Positions 56,304 through 64,000 of a DNA stretch of 64,000 nt are shown in pieces; position 1 is the first letter of the stretch; each line of letters opens with the position of its first letter. The stretch is from assembly GCA_029582165.1 (NCBI GenBank), contig CM055872.1, positions 32,762,261-32,826,260 on the forward strand. Direction: 5' to 3'. The notes beneath the pieces are model-generated. The model had not been told where the DNA came from, did not search any database, and saw nothing but the letters and a program-made list of their open reading frames with translations. The position numbers and the translations under genes were made by a program. The DNA comes from Portulaca oleracea (taxonomy: Eukaryota > Streptophyta > Magnoliopsida > Caryophyllales > Portulacaceae).

Positions 56304-59191
56304 CATCCCCTTTTTCAGCCTATCCTAAACCACTATCAGCATGTCTTTTCTGAAGAGATGCCCCCAGGCCTACCCCCTAAGAGAGACATACAACATAAGA
56401 TAGATCTTGTTCCAGGATCTGTCTTGCCAAACAAACCTGCCTACAGAATGACCCCAGCTGAGACAAATGAGGTTCAAAGACAGGTTGATGAATTATTGGA
56501 GAAGGGTATGATAAGGGAGAGTCTGAGCCCCTGTGCAGTACCAGCCTTATTGGTACCTAAGAAGGATGGCATCAAAAGAATGTGTATTGACTGTAGAGCT
56601 ATTAACAAGATAACTGTTAAGTACAGGTATCCAATCCCAAGGCTTGAAGATGTGCTTGATGAACTGCATGGCTCAGTGGTGTTTTCCAAAATCGATCTGA
56701 GGAGTGGCTACTACCAGATTAGGATATGTGAAGGAGATGAATGAAAAACAGCTTTCAAGACCAAAGGAGGGTTATTTGAGTGGTTAGTCATGCCTTTTGG
56801 CTTGACCAATGCACCCTCTACATTCATGAGGCTAATGAATCAGGTTCTAAAGCCATTGATTGGTAAGTGCGTTGTTGTCTATTTTGATGACATACTTATT
56901 TACAGTCAATCTGAATTGGAGCATGTTAACCACTTAAAGAGTGTGATGGAGATATTGAGTAGGGAGCAGCTATATGGGAATTTAAAGAAGTGTCAATTCT
57001 TTGCAAGCCAAGTCTCTTTTCTTGGCTACATTGTGATAGCAGCAGGTATTCAAGTGGATGAGGAAAAGGTCAAGGCAATCAGGGAGTGGCCTATTCCCAG
57101 TTCAACTCAGCAAATTAGAAGTTTTCATGGGTTAGCTTCATTATACAGGAGGTTTGTGAGGAATTTTAGCACCATCCTAGCCCCTATGACAGAGTTAGTG
57201 AAGGGCAAAAGTTTCTCCTAGACTCCAGCAGCACAAAGAGCCTTTGAAGAAGTTAAGAGGCAGCTTACTTCAGCACCAGTTCTAGCGTTACCAAGCTTCT
57301 CTAAGGTCTTTGAAGTAGAGTGTGATGCTTCAGGTGTTGGCATAGGAGCAGTCCTGACCCAAGAAGGCAAACCTGTTGCCTACTTCAGTGAGAAATTGAA
57401 TGATGCCAAGAGGAGATACAACACCTATGATAAAGAGTTCTATGCTATCATAAGAGCTCTACAACACTGGAGGCGCTACCTAATTAGAGCTGAGTTCATA
57501 TTGCACAGTGATCATGAAGCCTTGAAATTCATTCAAGGGCAGCACAAACTCAACACCAGGCATGCTGCTTGGGTAGAGTTTATGCAACAGTTCCATTTCA
57601 TGATCCATCACAAGTCAGGGAAGCTGAACAAGGGAGCTGATGCTCTTTCAAGGAGATATTTGTTACTGCAGGTTCTAGATGCAAGGGTACTTAGCTTTGA
57701 GCAGTTGAAAGCCTTGTACAAAGAAGATGAGGATTTTGGTGAGATTTTCCAGAAGTGCCAAGAACACCTAAAGAGTCTGTATCATATAGACCAAGGGTTT
57801 CTTTTCAAGGGAACAAGATTGTACATACCAAGGAGTAGTTTCAAGGAGTTACTACTCTCAGAAATCCATGGAGGATGTTTAACAGGCCACTTTGGCATTG
57901 AGAAAACCCTTCTCATGCTGAAGGATCACTACAGTTGGCCCAAAATGAGAAAAGATGTGGAGCATTGGGTTAAAAGGTGTTCAGTGTGTCAAGTAGCAAA
58001 GAGCCACAGCCTACCTCAAGGGCTGTACACTCCATTGCCAGTCCCAACAAGCCCCTGGGAAGATGTGAGCCTGGATTTTATAGTTGGTCTGCCAAGATCA
58101 CAAAGGGGAAAAGATTCAGTGATGGTGGTGGTAGACAGATTAAGCAAAATGGCACATTTTGTTCCATGCCATACAACCAATGATGCAGTAAGGGTAGCTG
58201 AGCTATACTTCCAAGAAATGGTGAGACTTCATGGAATCCCTAAGAGCATGGTATCTGATAGGGATGTCAAATTCTTGAGTCATTTCTGGGTGACTCTCTG
58301 AAAGAAGTTAGGGACAATGCTAAAGTATAGCACAACATGCCATCCACAAACTGATGGGCAGACAGAGGTGACCAACAGGACACTAGGAACTCTATTGAGA
58401 TCACTGATAAACACAAATAAAATAGGATGGGACACTCTTTTGCCCCATGCTGAATTTGCATTCAATAGAGCCCCTTCAAAGGCAACTGGCCTTTCCCCAT
58501 TTCAGGTAGTATATGGGAAAAGTCCTATCACTCCTTTGGATTTATCTCCACTAACAAATTCTGTAAAGTTCAGTTATGAAGCAGGTACACATGTAGAGAA
58601 GATCAAGAAGCTTCATCAGCAGGTTAGAGAGAAAATCATCAAGTATACTGAGCAAACAACTACTTCAGCCAACAAGCACAGGAGAAAGGTGGTTTTCCAG
58701 CTAGGAGACCTAGTGTGGATACACCTGAGGAAGGACAGATTCCCAGTAAAGAGGAAAGGAAAGCTCGTTCCAAGAGCAGATGGCCCATTTGAAGTACTAG
58801 AGAAAATAGGAGACAATGCCTACAGATTGGATCTTTCAGAAGACTATGGAGGGAGTGCTACTTTCAACATAGCAGACTTAAGGCCCTACTTTCCAGCACA
58901 TGAAGACCTTCCAAGTTTGAGGACAAACTTTCATCAACCTGGGGAGGATGATGGAGACCATCCAGCAGGTCCAGCAACAGCTCAAGTGCCACCAGCCAGC
59001 TTAGATCAGGAGGAGGAAGATGATCCATCAACAGCAACAGCACGAGCAACTTCTTCATCATCTTCATCACCCAAGGAAGATCAGCGGAACTTCAAGACCG
59101 GAATAATGACCACAAGCCTTGCTAAAACACACTCAGCAACTGTTGGAACATTTCCAGTAGAAACAGCAGGCTTCCATCCAACTCAACAGTA
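56304..59191 (+). pseudogene. Pol (RT-RNase H-integrase) of the CRM-like element
   Basis: One frame carries all of pol, broken by three stops at 56742-56744 (TGA), 57219-57221 (TAG) and 58299-58301 (TGA). Reverse transcriptase spans about 56440-57100: [32 protein letters not shown], and [12 protein letters not shown] with the catalytic DD. RNase H spans about 57240-57650 with ECDASGVGIGAVL, DKEFYAI and LHSDHEALK. Integrase spans about 57850-58700 with an HHCC zinc finger (GHFGIEKTLL..., CSVCQVAK), SLDFIVGLP, VSDRDVKF and HPQTDGQTEVTNRTLGTLLR, so D, D and E are present. The C-terminal domain reads PRADGPFEVLEKIGDNAYRL and FNIADLRPYF. The frame then passes LRTNFHQPGEDD across the polypurine tract into the 3' LTR. 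Confidence 0.93.
58939..58948 (+). promoter_or_regulatory. Polypurine tract inside the pol reading frame
   Basis: A CTGGGGAGGA tract directly precedes the 3' LTR start TGATGGAG. It is also coding for the QPGEDD part of pol, so one stretch serves both as primer and protein code. Confidence 0.85.
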
Positions 59192-60309
59192 GTTCAGGAG
59201 TTCTACAGCAACCACCAGCCCACCAACTTCATCCATCCAGACTTGCTACACCTTGGTAAGGCAAGTCCTGGCCAGCACAACCACTCATTCCACCAGCATT
59301 GGCCATCCAGGTCAATTTCAGTTCCCAGCACAAACAGTCCAAGCATGCCTCTTTCTCAATTCTGTATCTATGAATTGAGTGAGATTCAGAACAGGTTTCC
59401 TAGGAGTTTTATGTTCCTTGAGATGCATTCTCCAAGGACAAATCAAGTCCCAGCATGATCGAGTAAGAAAGTATCAAGTTACAGGCACCAGAACAAGCAA
59501 CCCTACAAGGTTGCCTGTTATCAGTTTTTCCAGAATCCCAGTCCTGTGGCTAACTTATTTTGATGCAGCTACAATGAAGGTTAACAAAGTCTTTTCCAGC
59601 CTTCCTTAAGCTATTGAGGTTATATCTAGCTTAAGAAAAGCCCGGGAAAGTTACTGAGATAACTTCTTTTTACCCCCTAGCTAGGAAAGGTTTTGATTGG
59701 CTGAAATTGCCAACCCTTGGGAGTTTGGTCCAATCAGAAGCAAGCTTTGTTTTTTTTTCATTTTCAATTGTTTCTGGATAATATTAGTTAGACTAAGATG
59801 TAATATGATGTATTTAGTTTAGTTCTGCAGCTAGCTTAGAAGGGAGATTAGCAGGTTGCTTAAATTAAGTGCCTCTAATCAAACTGCTTTAGATTAGCTA
59901 TATATAGTGATGTACTCAGCTGCTTAAGAGGACAATCAGTGATATTTCAATAGCCTTCTGAGTGCCAAAGTTGAGCCTCTCATTTGTGAGTGTCCTTAAA
60001 CTCTCAATTGGTTAATTCTACTTCAGTCCCAGGAGCTGGCAAGCCTAGTGGTGTGTGTAGAGCTTGCTTGCTTCAATGGTGGTGTGTCTGTAGCTGTTGA
60101 GGTAACCAAGTCCCTGCCCTTGTGATCATTATGTGGTGTGTCTGTATCAGATTGAGCATAAGTCTATCCTTTTATTTCCTTATTGGGTTGTCTTCCATTT
60201 CAGCTAATTGCATCCAATTAGCTTTGTTTTAAAACCTCAGTTGCAAGTGTGATTCTGTGTGGTGTATTGTAAGTTCTATACTTTGATCTTTGGGAGCTTG
60301 CATACATCA
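58949..60309 (+). repeat. 3' LTR of the CRM-like element
   Basis: 1361 bases, matching the 5' LTR end to end with scattered substitutions and one replaced patch near 59082-59100. The first ~240 bases encode the pol tail (HPAGPATAQVPPASLDQEEE and a Ser-rich segment) up to 59191. Confidence 0.93.
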
Positions 60310-60660
60310 GAAAGACATTTGACTGTTATTGATCGAATGAGGAAGGACAACCCTTAATCTTGAGGCAAGTAACTTGGAAGCTGTCTTGTAGAATGTGTTA
60401 CAGCAGGAAATAGGCCTGAAATCAGTAGCTGAGTCTGGATTTTCTTTCTTAGGGATGAGGGCAAGGATCGTGGAGTTCAGAGCAGAGAGCATCCGACCTG
60501 TCTCAAAAAATTCGTTAATAGCTGCACAAAAAATATCTTCGAACTGAGACCAAGCAGATTTATAAAAACCACTTGAAAATCCATCAAGACCAGGGGATTT
60601 TTTGTTCGAGATTGAAAAGAGAGCTTCTTTAATGTCCTTTCTGTTGAAAGGCAAGCATAA
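60310..60660 (-). pseudogene. LINE ORF2 reverse transcriptase, 5' half
   Basis: Reads MPFNRKDIKEALFSISNKK, then SPGLDGFSSGFYKSAW, and LALIPKKENP, DFRPISCCN, KLLASRL, ending INNSQMSF at the gypsy target duplication. It is the piece directly upstream of GRELLHNVL on the other side of the gypsy element, so the two halves were once continuous. A frameshift near 60660-60680 separates it from the upstream linker. Confidence 0.92.
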
Positions 60661-60680
60661 AAGAACTTGCTGATGACAAC

Positions 60681-61952
60681 TTAGGTAGACCCTTGTTGGA
60701 TAATGGACTCGTTTATGTGCTGTCTATGATCAGAGTCTTTACCCAGGAGGTTTTGAAAGAAATTTGTAAGATGACAACCTACATTTTGGAAACCACTAAT
60801 AATCTGGCCATTTTGATCGGTTAGGGAATGAACCGTTGAATTGAGCTTTCTCTTCTTCATTTTACTGAAGAAACAAGTGGAGCAAGTATCACCATGAGCA
60901 TTGACATCTATCTTGCTTTGTTGAGAGATGATTTGCTGTGCAGATTTGAGAATGGCTTTGTAGTACTCTTTCACATCTCTTTCCTCCATTATAAGCTGCT
61001 GATTAGTAGGGTCTATCATAAGGGAGTTTTGAGTAGCCAGTAACTTTCCTCTAGCATTTTCACACTAGATATGAATGTCAGCAAACTTGCGTCTATTCAG
61101 ATCTTTGAGAGCAGGCTTGAGAGCTTTTTGCAGGTGGTAAATTGCTTGCATAGGTGATCTGGTTCTGATATTATCCATGGCTCTCTCAACAATGCTATTG
61201 AAGCTAGGGTCTGTGACCCACATGTCACAAAAATGGAAACAAGTCTGTGGCTGAGGACCTTCCAAAAGCTCAAGAATGATATGCTTATGATCAGAGAGAC
61301 TTTGAGGAAGATATAAACCAACCATATAATCATTTGCAAGCAACCAATCTTGATTATAGAAGATTCTATCAATCTTTGATTGAATATGACCATTTGACCA
61401 AGTGTGAGTTGCACCATGACAAATCAACTTAGTGAGTTGGCAATGCTCATTACACCTTTGAAAATCCTGAGTTTCAAAACTTTGGACAGGTGTACCATTC
61501 ATTTTGTCTCCTTCATGTAGAATTGAATTGAAATCTCCCATCACACACCAAGCTCCTGCTACATTGTTTGAAATAATCCTTAAATTGTCCCAAAGACATA
61601 AACGCTCTTCAATTCGATTGAACTCATAGACAAAAGTATGGAAGGCTTTTGTGTCTCTACTGTAATCAAGGATTTGACAATAACTAAATTGTGCATTAAC
61701 TTGGAGCACTTGCACAACCACCTTATTTGAACGCCAGGCAATATAAATTCTACCACCCCCATATGTACCAAAGTTATTGCAAACAGACCAAGATTTAAAC
61801 ATACCTTGAGTGAGAATGTATTCTTTTTCAGGTTTCACCTTGGTTTCACGCAAACAAATCACAGTAGCTTTTGTGCCACGCAAGAAGATCATGATATCTT
61901 CTTGCTTTCTAGGGTCATTGAGGCCCCTAACATTCCATGTGATGATCTTCAT
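60681..61952 (-). pseudogene. LINE ORF2 N-terminus: APE-type endonuclease and linker
   Basis: Starts MKIITWNVRGLNDPRKQEDI at 61952. Endonuclease motifs are in place: LRETKVKPEKE (the Glu of the usual QETK box is kept; Gln is Arg here), WCVMGDFNSIL (Asp and Asn), DFQRC..., THTWSNG, and SLSDHKHIILE (catalytic Asp-His). The fold nicks target DNA in L1 retrotransposition. A stop at 61065-61067 interrupts the linker, which continues in the same frame through DVKEYYKAIL and a CFFSKMKKRK segment to 60681. Confidence 0.92.
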
Positions 61953-61954
61953 TG

Positions 61955-63209
61955 AGGATCTGAGTCAGATCCAGGGGAGCTTTCACTCCCCTCCCCTTCT
62001 TCTTTCCCTGCTGATTTTGCACTCACATGTGTGTCATTTTCATTATGTTCCTTAGTGCTTTCTAAAATCTGAAACTGGTTTGCTATTGTGGGAGTAGAAT
62101 TGTTTGGGTTTGTGTTTGGGCGTGGGCTTCTAGATATGCCTCTTCTAGGAGAGGTAATCTTGATGAATCCATCTTTATCAACTACCTTGTCTTGCACCTT
62201 AATTCTCCACTCTTGTTTGGTGTTGCTTGGCTTGTTTTAATCTGTTTTGAATTTTTTGTCCTCTGCCTTGCTCTTCTTTTTGCATTCTTCTTCTGTGTGA
62301 CCCATCATCTGACAATAACCACATGTAGTTGGTTTCCAGTCATATTATACAGGTTGTGTTATCAACACATCATTCTCATTGACATATTTGATCTCTTGTG
62401 GGAATTTGCTATTCAGTGTAACCTCCACCAATACACGGGCATAGGTGAGGTTTGTTCTTTCCTTTGTAGCTTTATCTGTCTTAATTGGTATACCAATTAG
62501 ACTAGCTAGCCTGCTAAGATTTTGTGTGCTCCAGTACTGGATATCCAAATGAGGAAATTTGATCCAGATTGGTAGTGTTTGAAATTCAGCCATGTTTATT
62601 GTTTGTGATGGATTCCATGGCTTGACCACAAATGGCTTCTTATCAAAAAATAGATGCTCCTTTTGAGTACCTCATCTTTCTCTACTTCTTTGTTGAATCT
62701 CACCAAAAACACCCCTTTTCTCACAGCAACAATGTTGCTCAGATCATAGTGAGGCCATATCCTCTTAATGAATCCTTCAATTACTGGAAAAGGAGGATTT
62801 TCTCCAACCATTCGACATAGGACTAAGGATTTCCTGTATTATATTTCTTTTTGTACAACCTCTTTCTCAATCTTTGCAATAGAGGATCCCTCGACTACAA
62901 TAGCTTCGATATACTCGAGGTTGCTTCCCTCATTTGCTCTAGAAGGGAAGCATAAGTTGTTGATTTTTTTCCATGTTCTTGGGGTTCCGCATTTGGATTC
63001 TGCATCTCTAGTGCTTAATATGATTTTTGATCCACGAATTCAACAATTGTTCTTGTCGATTTTCTGTCAGATGACCCAGTAGATGGTTATCGGTGATTTG
63101 CAGTGATTTTGCTCGTCTCAGCTTCAGATGTCGCCGGAGTATTGCTCGGAGAAGCTTTCTTCGGTGTCTTGGCGATTTGTCGGTTGCTAGCCTTCCTGGT
63201 CTTTACCAT
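61955..63209 (-). pseudogene. LINE ORF1: DUF4283-like domain and zinc knuckle
   Basis: The ATG at 63209 opens MVKTRKASNRQIAKTPKKAS, a basic start. After stops comes a DUF4283-like domain at about 62400-62815: MVGENPPFPVIEGFIKRIWP, then GVFLVRFNKEVEKDEVL, and, after a frameshift near 62630, KPWNPSQTIN, LPIWIKFPHLDIQYWS and LSRLASLIGIPIKTD. A CX2CX4HX4C zinc knuckle, CGYCQMMGHTEEEC, lies at about 62275-62330. The C-terminus is Ser/Pro/Asn-rich. This is the RNA-binding ORF1 of plant L1 elements. Confidence 0.82.
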
Positions 63210-63299
63210 AGCTAAGGCCAATGGCCCTGGACTCAGGGAAACTGTTAGGTGCCGAAAATCACCAAGAGAGATGGGCTCTCGAGGAGAGAGAAACGTTTA

Positions 63300-63329
63300 T
63301 ATATTATATTATATTATATTATATTATAT

Positions 63330-63371
<42 letters not shown>
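63300..63371. repeat. (TATAT)n/(AT)n microsatellite at the LINE 5' side
   Basis: ATATT pentamer repeats pass into pure AT dinucleotide, between the LINE 5' end and the right 140-bp repeat. Confidence 0.95.
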
Positions 63372-63377
<6 letters not shown>

Positions 63378-63511
63378 CAATTATTACGAACTTTTATAAT
63401 TATGTACAAAGCTAAGAAAATAAAAATCTTATTTATGTTATGCATTTCTTACAAACAACCTATTTTTTCTGATGCCATGTAATTTGTCAAACTTTCGCAT
63501 ATCTCATCCCT
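63372..63511. repeat. 140-bp direct repeat, right copy (uninterrupted)
   Basis: Matches the left copy (47807-47882 joined to 49435-49498) and contains the single TTATGCATTT site where the left copy carries the 1.5-kb MULE. Confidence 0.87.
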
Positions 63512-63533
63512 AAATTGATTCATTGCTTCTCTA

Positions 63534-63742
63534 TGTTAGAATACAGTTAGGTAGTTATATTTGTTAGGTTGTTTTCTTTATGTTTCTTAGTTTTCTTTCT
63601 TTTTCTTGGTAATTTCTGTATATATATCGTTGGGGTTCCTAGCTTTGTTCTCTATCAATAACAACGAGGCATTCTTCATCCTTTCCTCTCTTCTTCTTCT
63701 TTCTGTTACAAACACAGCTCAATGAGCTGATATTTGTTTTCA
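63534..63742 (+). repeat. Ty1/copia 5' LTR (short)
   Basis: TGTTAGAATACAG to GTTTTCA, about 209 bases, directly before a primer-binding site. It has a TATATAT box near 63620 and a leader with CAATAACAAC. The exact right end is uncertain: the LTR could stop at TGTTACAAACA near 63714, leaving a longer spacer. The 3' LTR is outside the window. Confidence 0.6.
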
Positions 63743-63754
63743 TGGTATTAGAGC
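63743..63754 (+). promoter_or_regulatory. Primer-binding site, initiator-Met tRNA
   Basis: TGGTATTAGAGC, the same variant as in the gypsy element at 52664. Confidence 0.85.
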
Positions 63755-63787
63755 TTTCAAGAATCAATCTGATCCGGCAAAATAATC

Positions 63788-64000
63788 ATGTCAGAAAGTC
63801 CATTAACTCCAAAGGATGAACCTCCAACTACTCCTCCACTAATGCCTTTGAATAGACTTCCCATTATTAATCCATGTGATCCTTTATACATCCATCCCTC
63901 TGATCAGACTGGGTTATCTCTTGTTGCTGAGCCTTTCAATGGGGAGGATTTCGACACATGGAAGAGGTCTGCTACAATCGCGTTATCAGCAAAATACAAA
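63788..64000 (+). CDS. Ty1/copia Gag, N-terminal part (runs off the window)
   Basis: An open frame of 71 codons from the ATG at 63788 to the window edge. After a Pro/Thr-rich start (MSESPLTPKDEPPTTPP) it reads NPCDPLYIHPSDQTGLSLV, then PFNGEDFDTWKRSATIALS and AKYK. This is the conserved N-terminal block of plant copia Gag (typically NPYFLHPSD..G..LV..PLNG.NY..W.RSM..AL.AK.K). Gag forms the particle that packages the element RNA. It follows the LTR and primer site at the expected distance. No stop or frameshift is seen in the visible part, so this may be a young copy; pol and the 3' LTR lie outside. Confidence 0.85.
   Translation, partial: MSESPLTPKDEPPTTPPLMPLNRLPIINPCDPLYIHPSDQTGLSLVAEPFNGEDFDTWKRSATIALSAKYK

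Larger units (their letters stand above)
51307..60309 (+). mobile_element. CRM-like Ty3/gypsy chromovirus inserted in the LINE
   Basis: A complete 9.0-kb element flanked by GAAAG at 51302-51306 and 60310-60314. The LTRs (51307-52660 and 58949-60309) have TG...CA ends. The primer-binding site for initiator tRNA-Met lies at 52664-52675 and a polypurine tract at about 58939-58948. The gag-protease-RT-RNase H-integrase order is typical of gypsy. The pol frame runs on through the polypurine tract into the 3' LTR for about 80 codons, a feature known from the CRM (centromeric) clade. Gag is split by a solo LTR at 53823-55587. Stops in gag and pol show it is inactive now. Confidence 0.93.
49556..63299 (-). 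mobile_element. L1-type LINE, minus strand, with nested insertions
   Basis: A non-LTR retrotransposon whose 5' end is near 63299 and whose 3' end is near 49556. It is split by a gypsy element at 51307-60309. The order from 5' to 3' on the minus strand is a leader, ORF1 (from ATG at 63209, DUF4283-like domain and zinc knuckle), an APE-type endonuclease, reverse transcriptase, and a zinc-binding domain (zf-RVT). About 4.7 kb remains when the insertion is removed. Frameshifts and stops in both ORFs show it is dead. 140-bp direct repeats lie outside it on both sides. Confidence 0.88.

Overview
The window looks like a repeat-dense stretch of a flowering-plant (probably eudicot) nuclear genome. The evidence is a CAF1-type deadenylase of plant type, a peroxiredoxin-IIF-like gene fragment, a Cassandra-type solo LTR carrying 5S rRNA sequence, Ty3/gypsy and Ty1/copia elements with plant tRNA primer-binding sites, a plant L1-type LINE with a DUF4283-type ORF1, and many MITEs. 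I see no bacterial-style operons, tRNA genes, rRNA genes or CRISPR arrays. Species cannot be named from this sequence.

Layout. 1-4251: relics. They are a decayed gypsy integrase, the last two exons of a peroxiredoxin-IIF-like gene, and a Mutator-type MITE with a 10-bp target duplication. 4252-22501: a decayed chromovirus (Tekay/Del-like) arranged LTR-internal-LTR-internal, about 18 kb. Its second internal region is cut short at a cluster of 24-bp repeats and MULE ends. 22562-24966: the right end of a MULE, (AT)n tracts and a 2.2-kb foldback element. 25000-29300: an LTR-like segment with a near-ideal heat-shock element, then small inverted-repeat elements and tandem repeats. 29688-31475: two MULE-type elements with exact 9-bp target duplications. 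31856-32148: Cassandra-type solo LTR. 32340-32940: a CG-rich palindrome cluster. 34125-40779: a complete, non-autonomous Athila/Tat-like retrotransposon (PBS for tRNA-Asp, 5-bp TSD) whose only ORF is gag-like and broken by two stops. 40805-41530: Tourist-like MITE. 42345-43294: the one intact cellular gene, a CAF1 homologue. 45052-47745: four small DNA elements.

47807-63511 is a nest. An L1-type LINE on the minus strand is flanked by 140-bp direct repeats. A 9-kb CRM-like gypsy element interrupts its reverse transcriptase (TSD GAAAG). That gypsy element's gag is in turn split by a 1.77-kb solo LTR (TSD GAGAG). The left 140-bp repeat is itself interrupted by a 1.5-kb Pack-MULE-like element (TSD TATGCATTT) that carries a piece resembling a histone H2B N-terminal tail. 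The right 140-bp repeat is the matching uninterrupted site. 63534 to the end: 5' LTR, PBS and gag start of a Ty1/copia element running off the window.

Only CAF1 looks like a working host gene. The copia gag is open as far as the window shows. The most interesting signals are the shared TIR and subterminal motif architecture of at least five MULE-type elements, the H2B capture, the very long direct repeat around the LINE, and the CpG-rich palindrome arrays found in three different LTR-type sequences.
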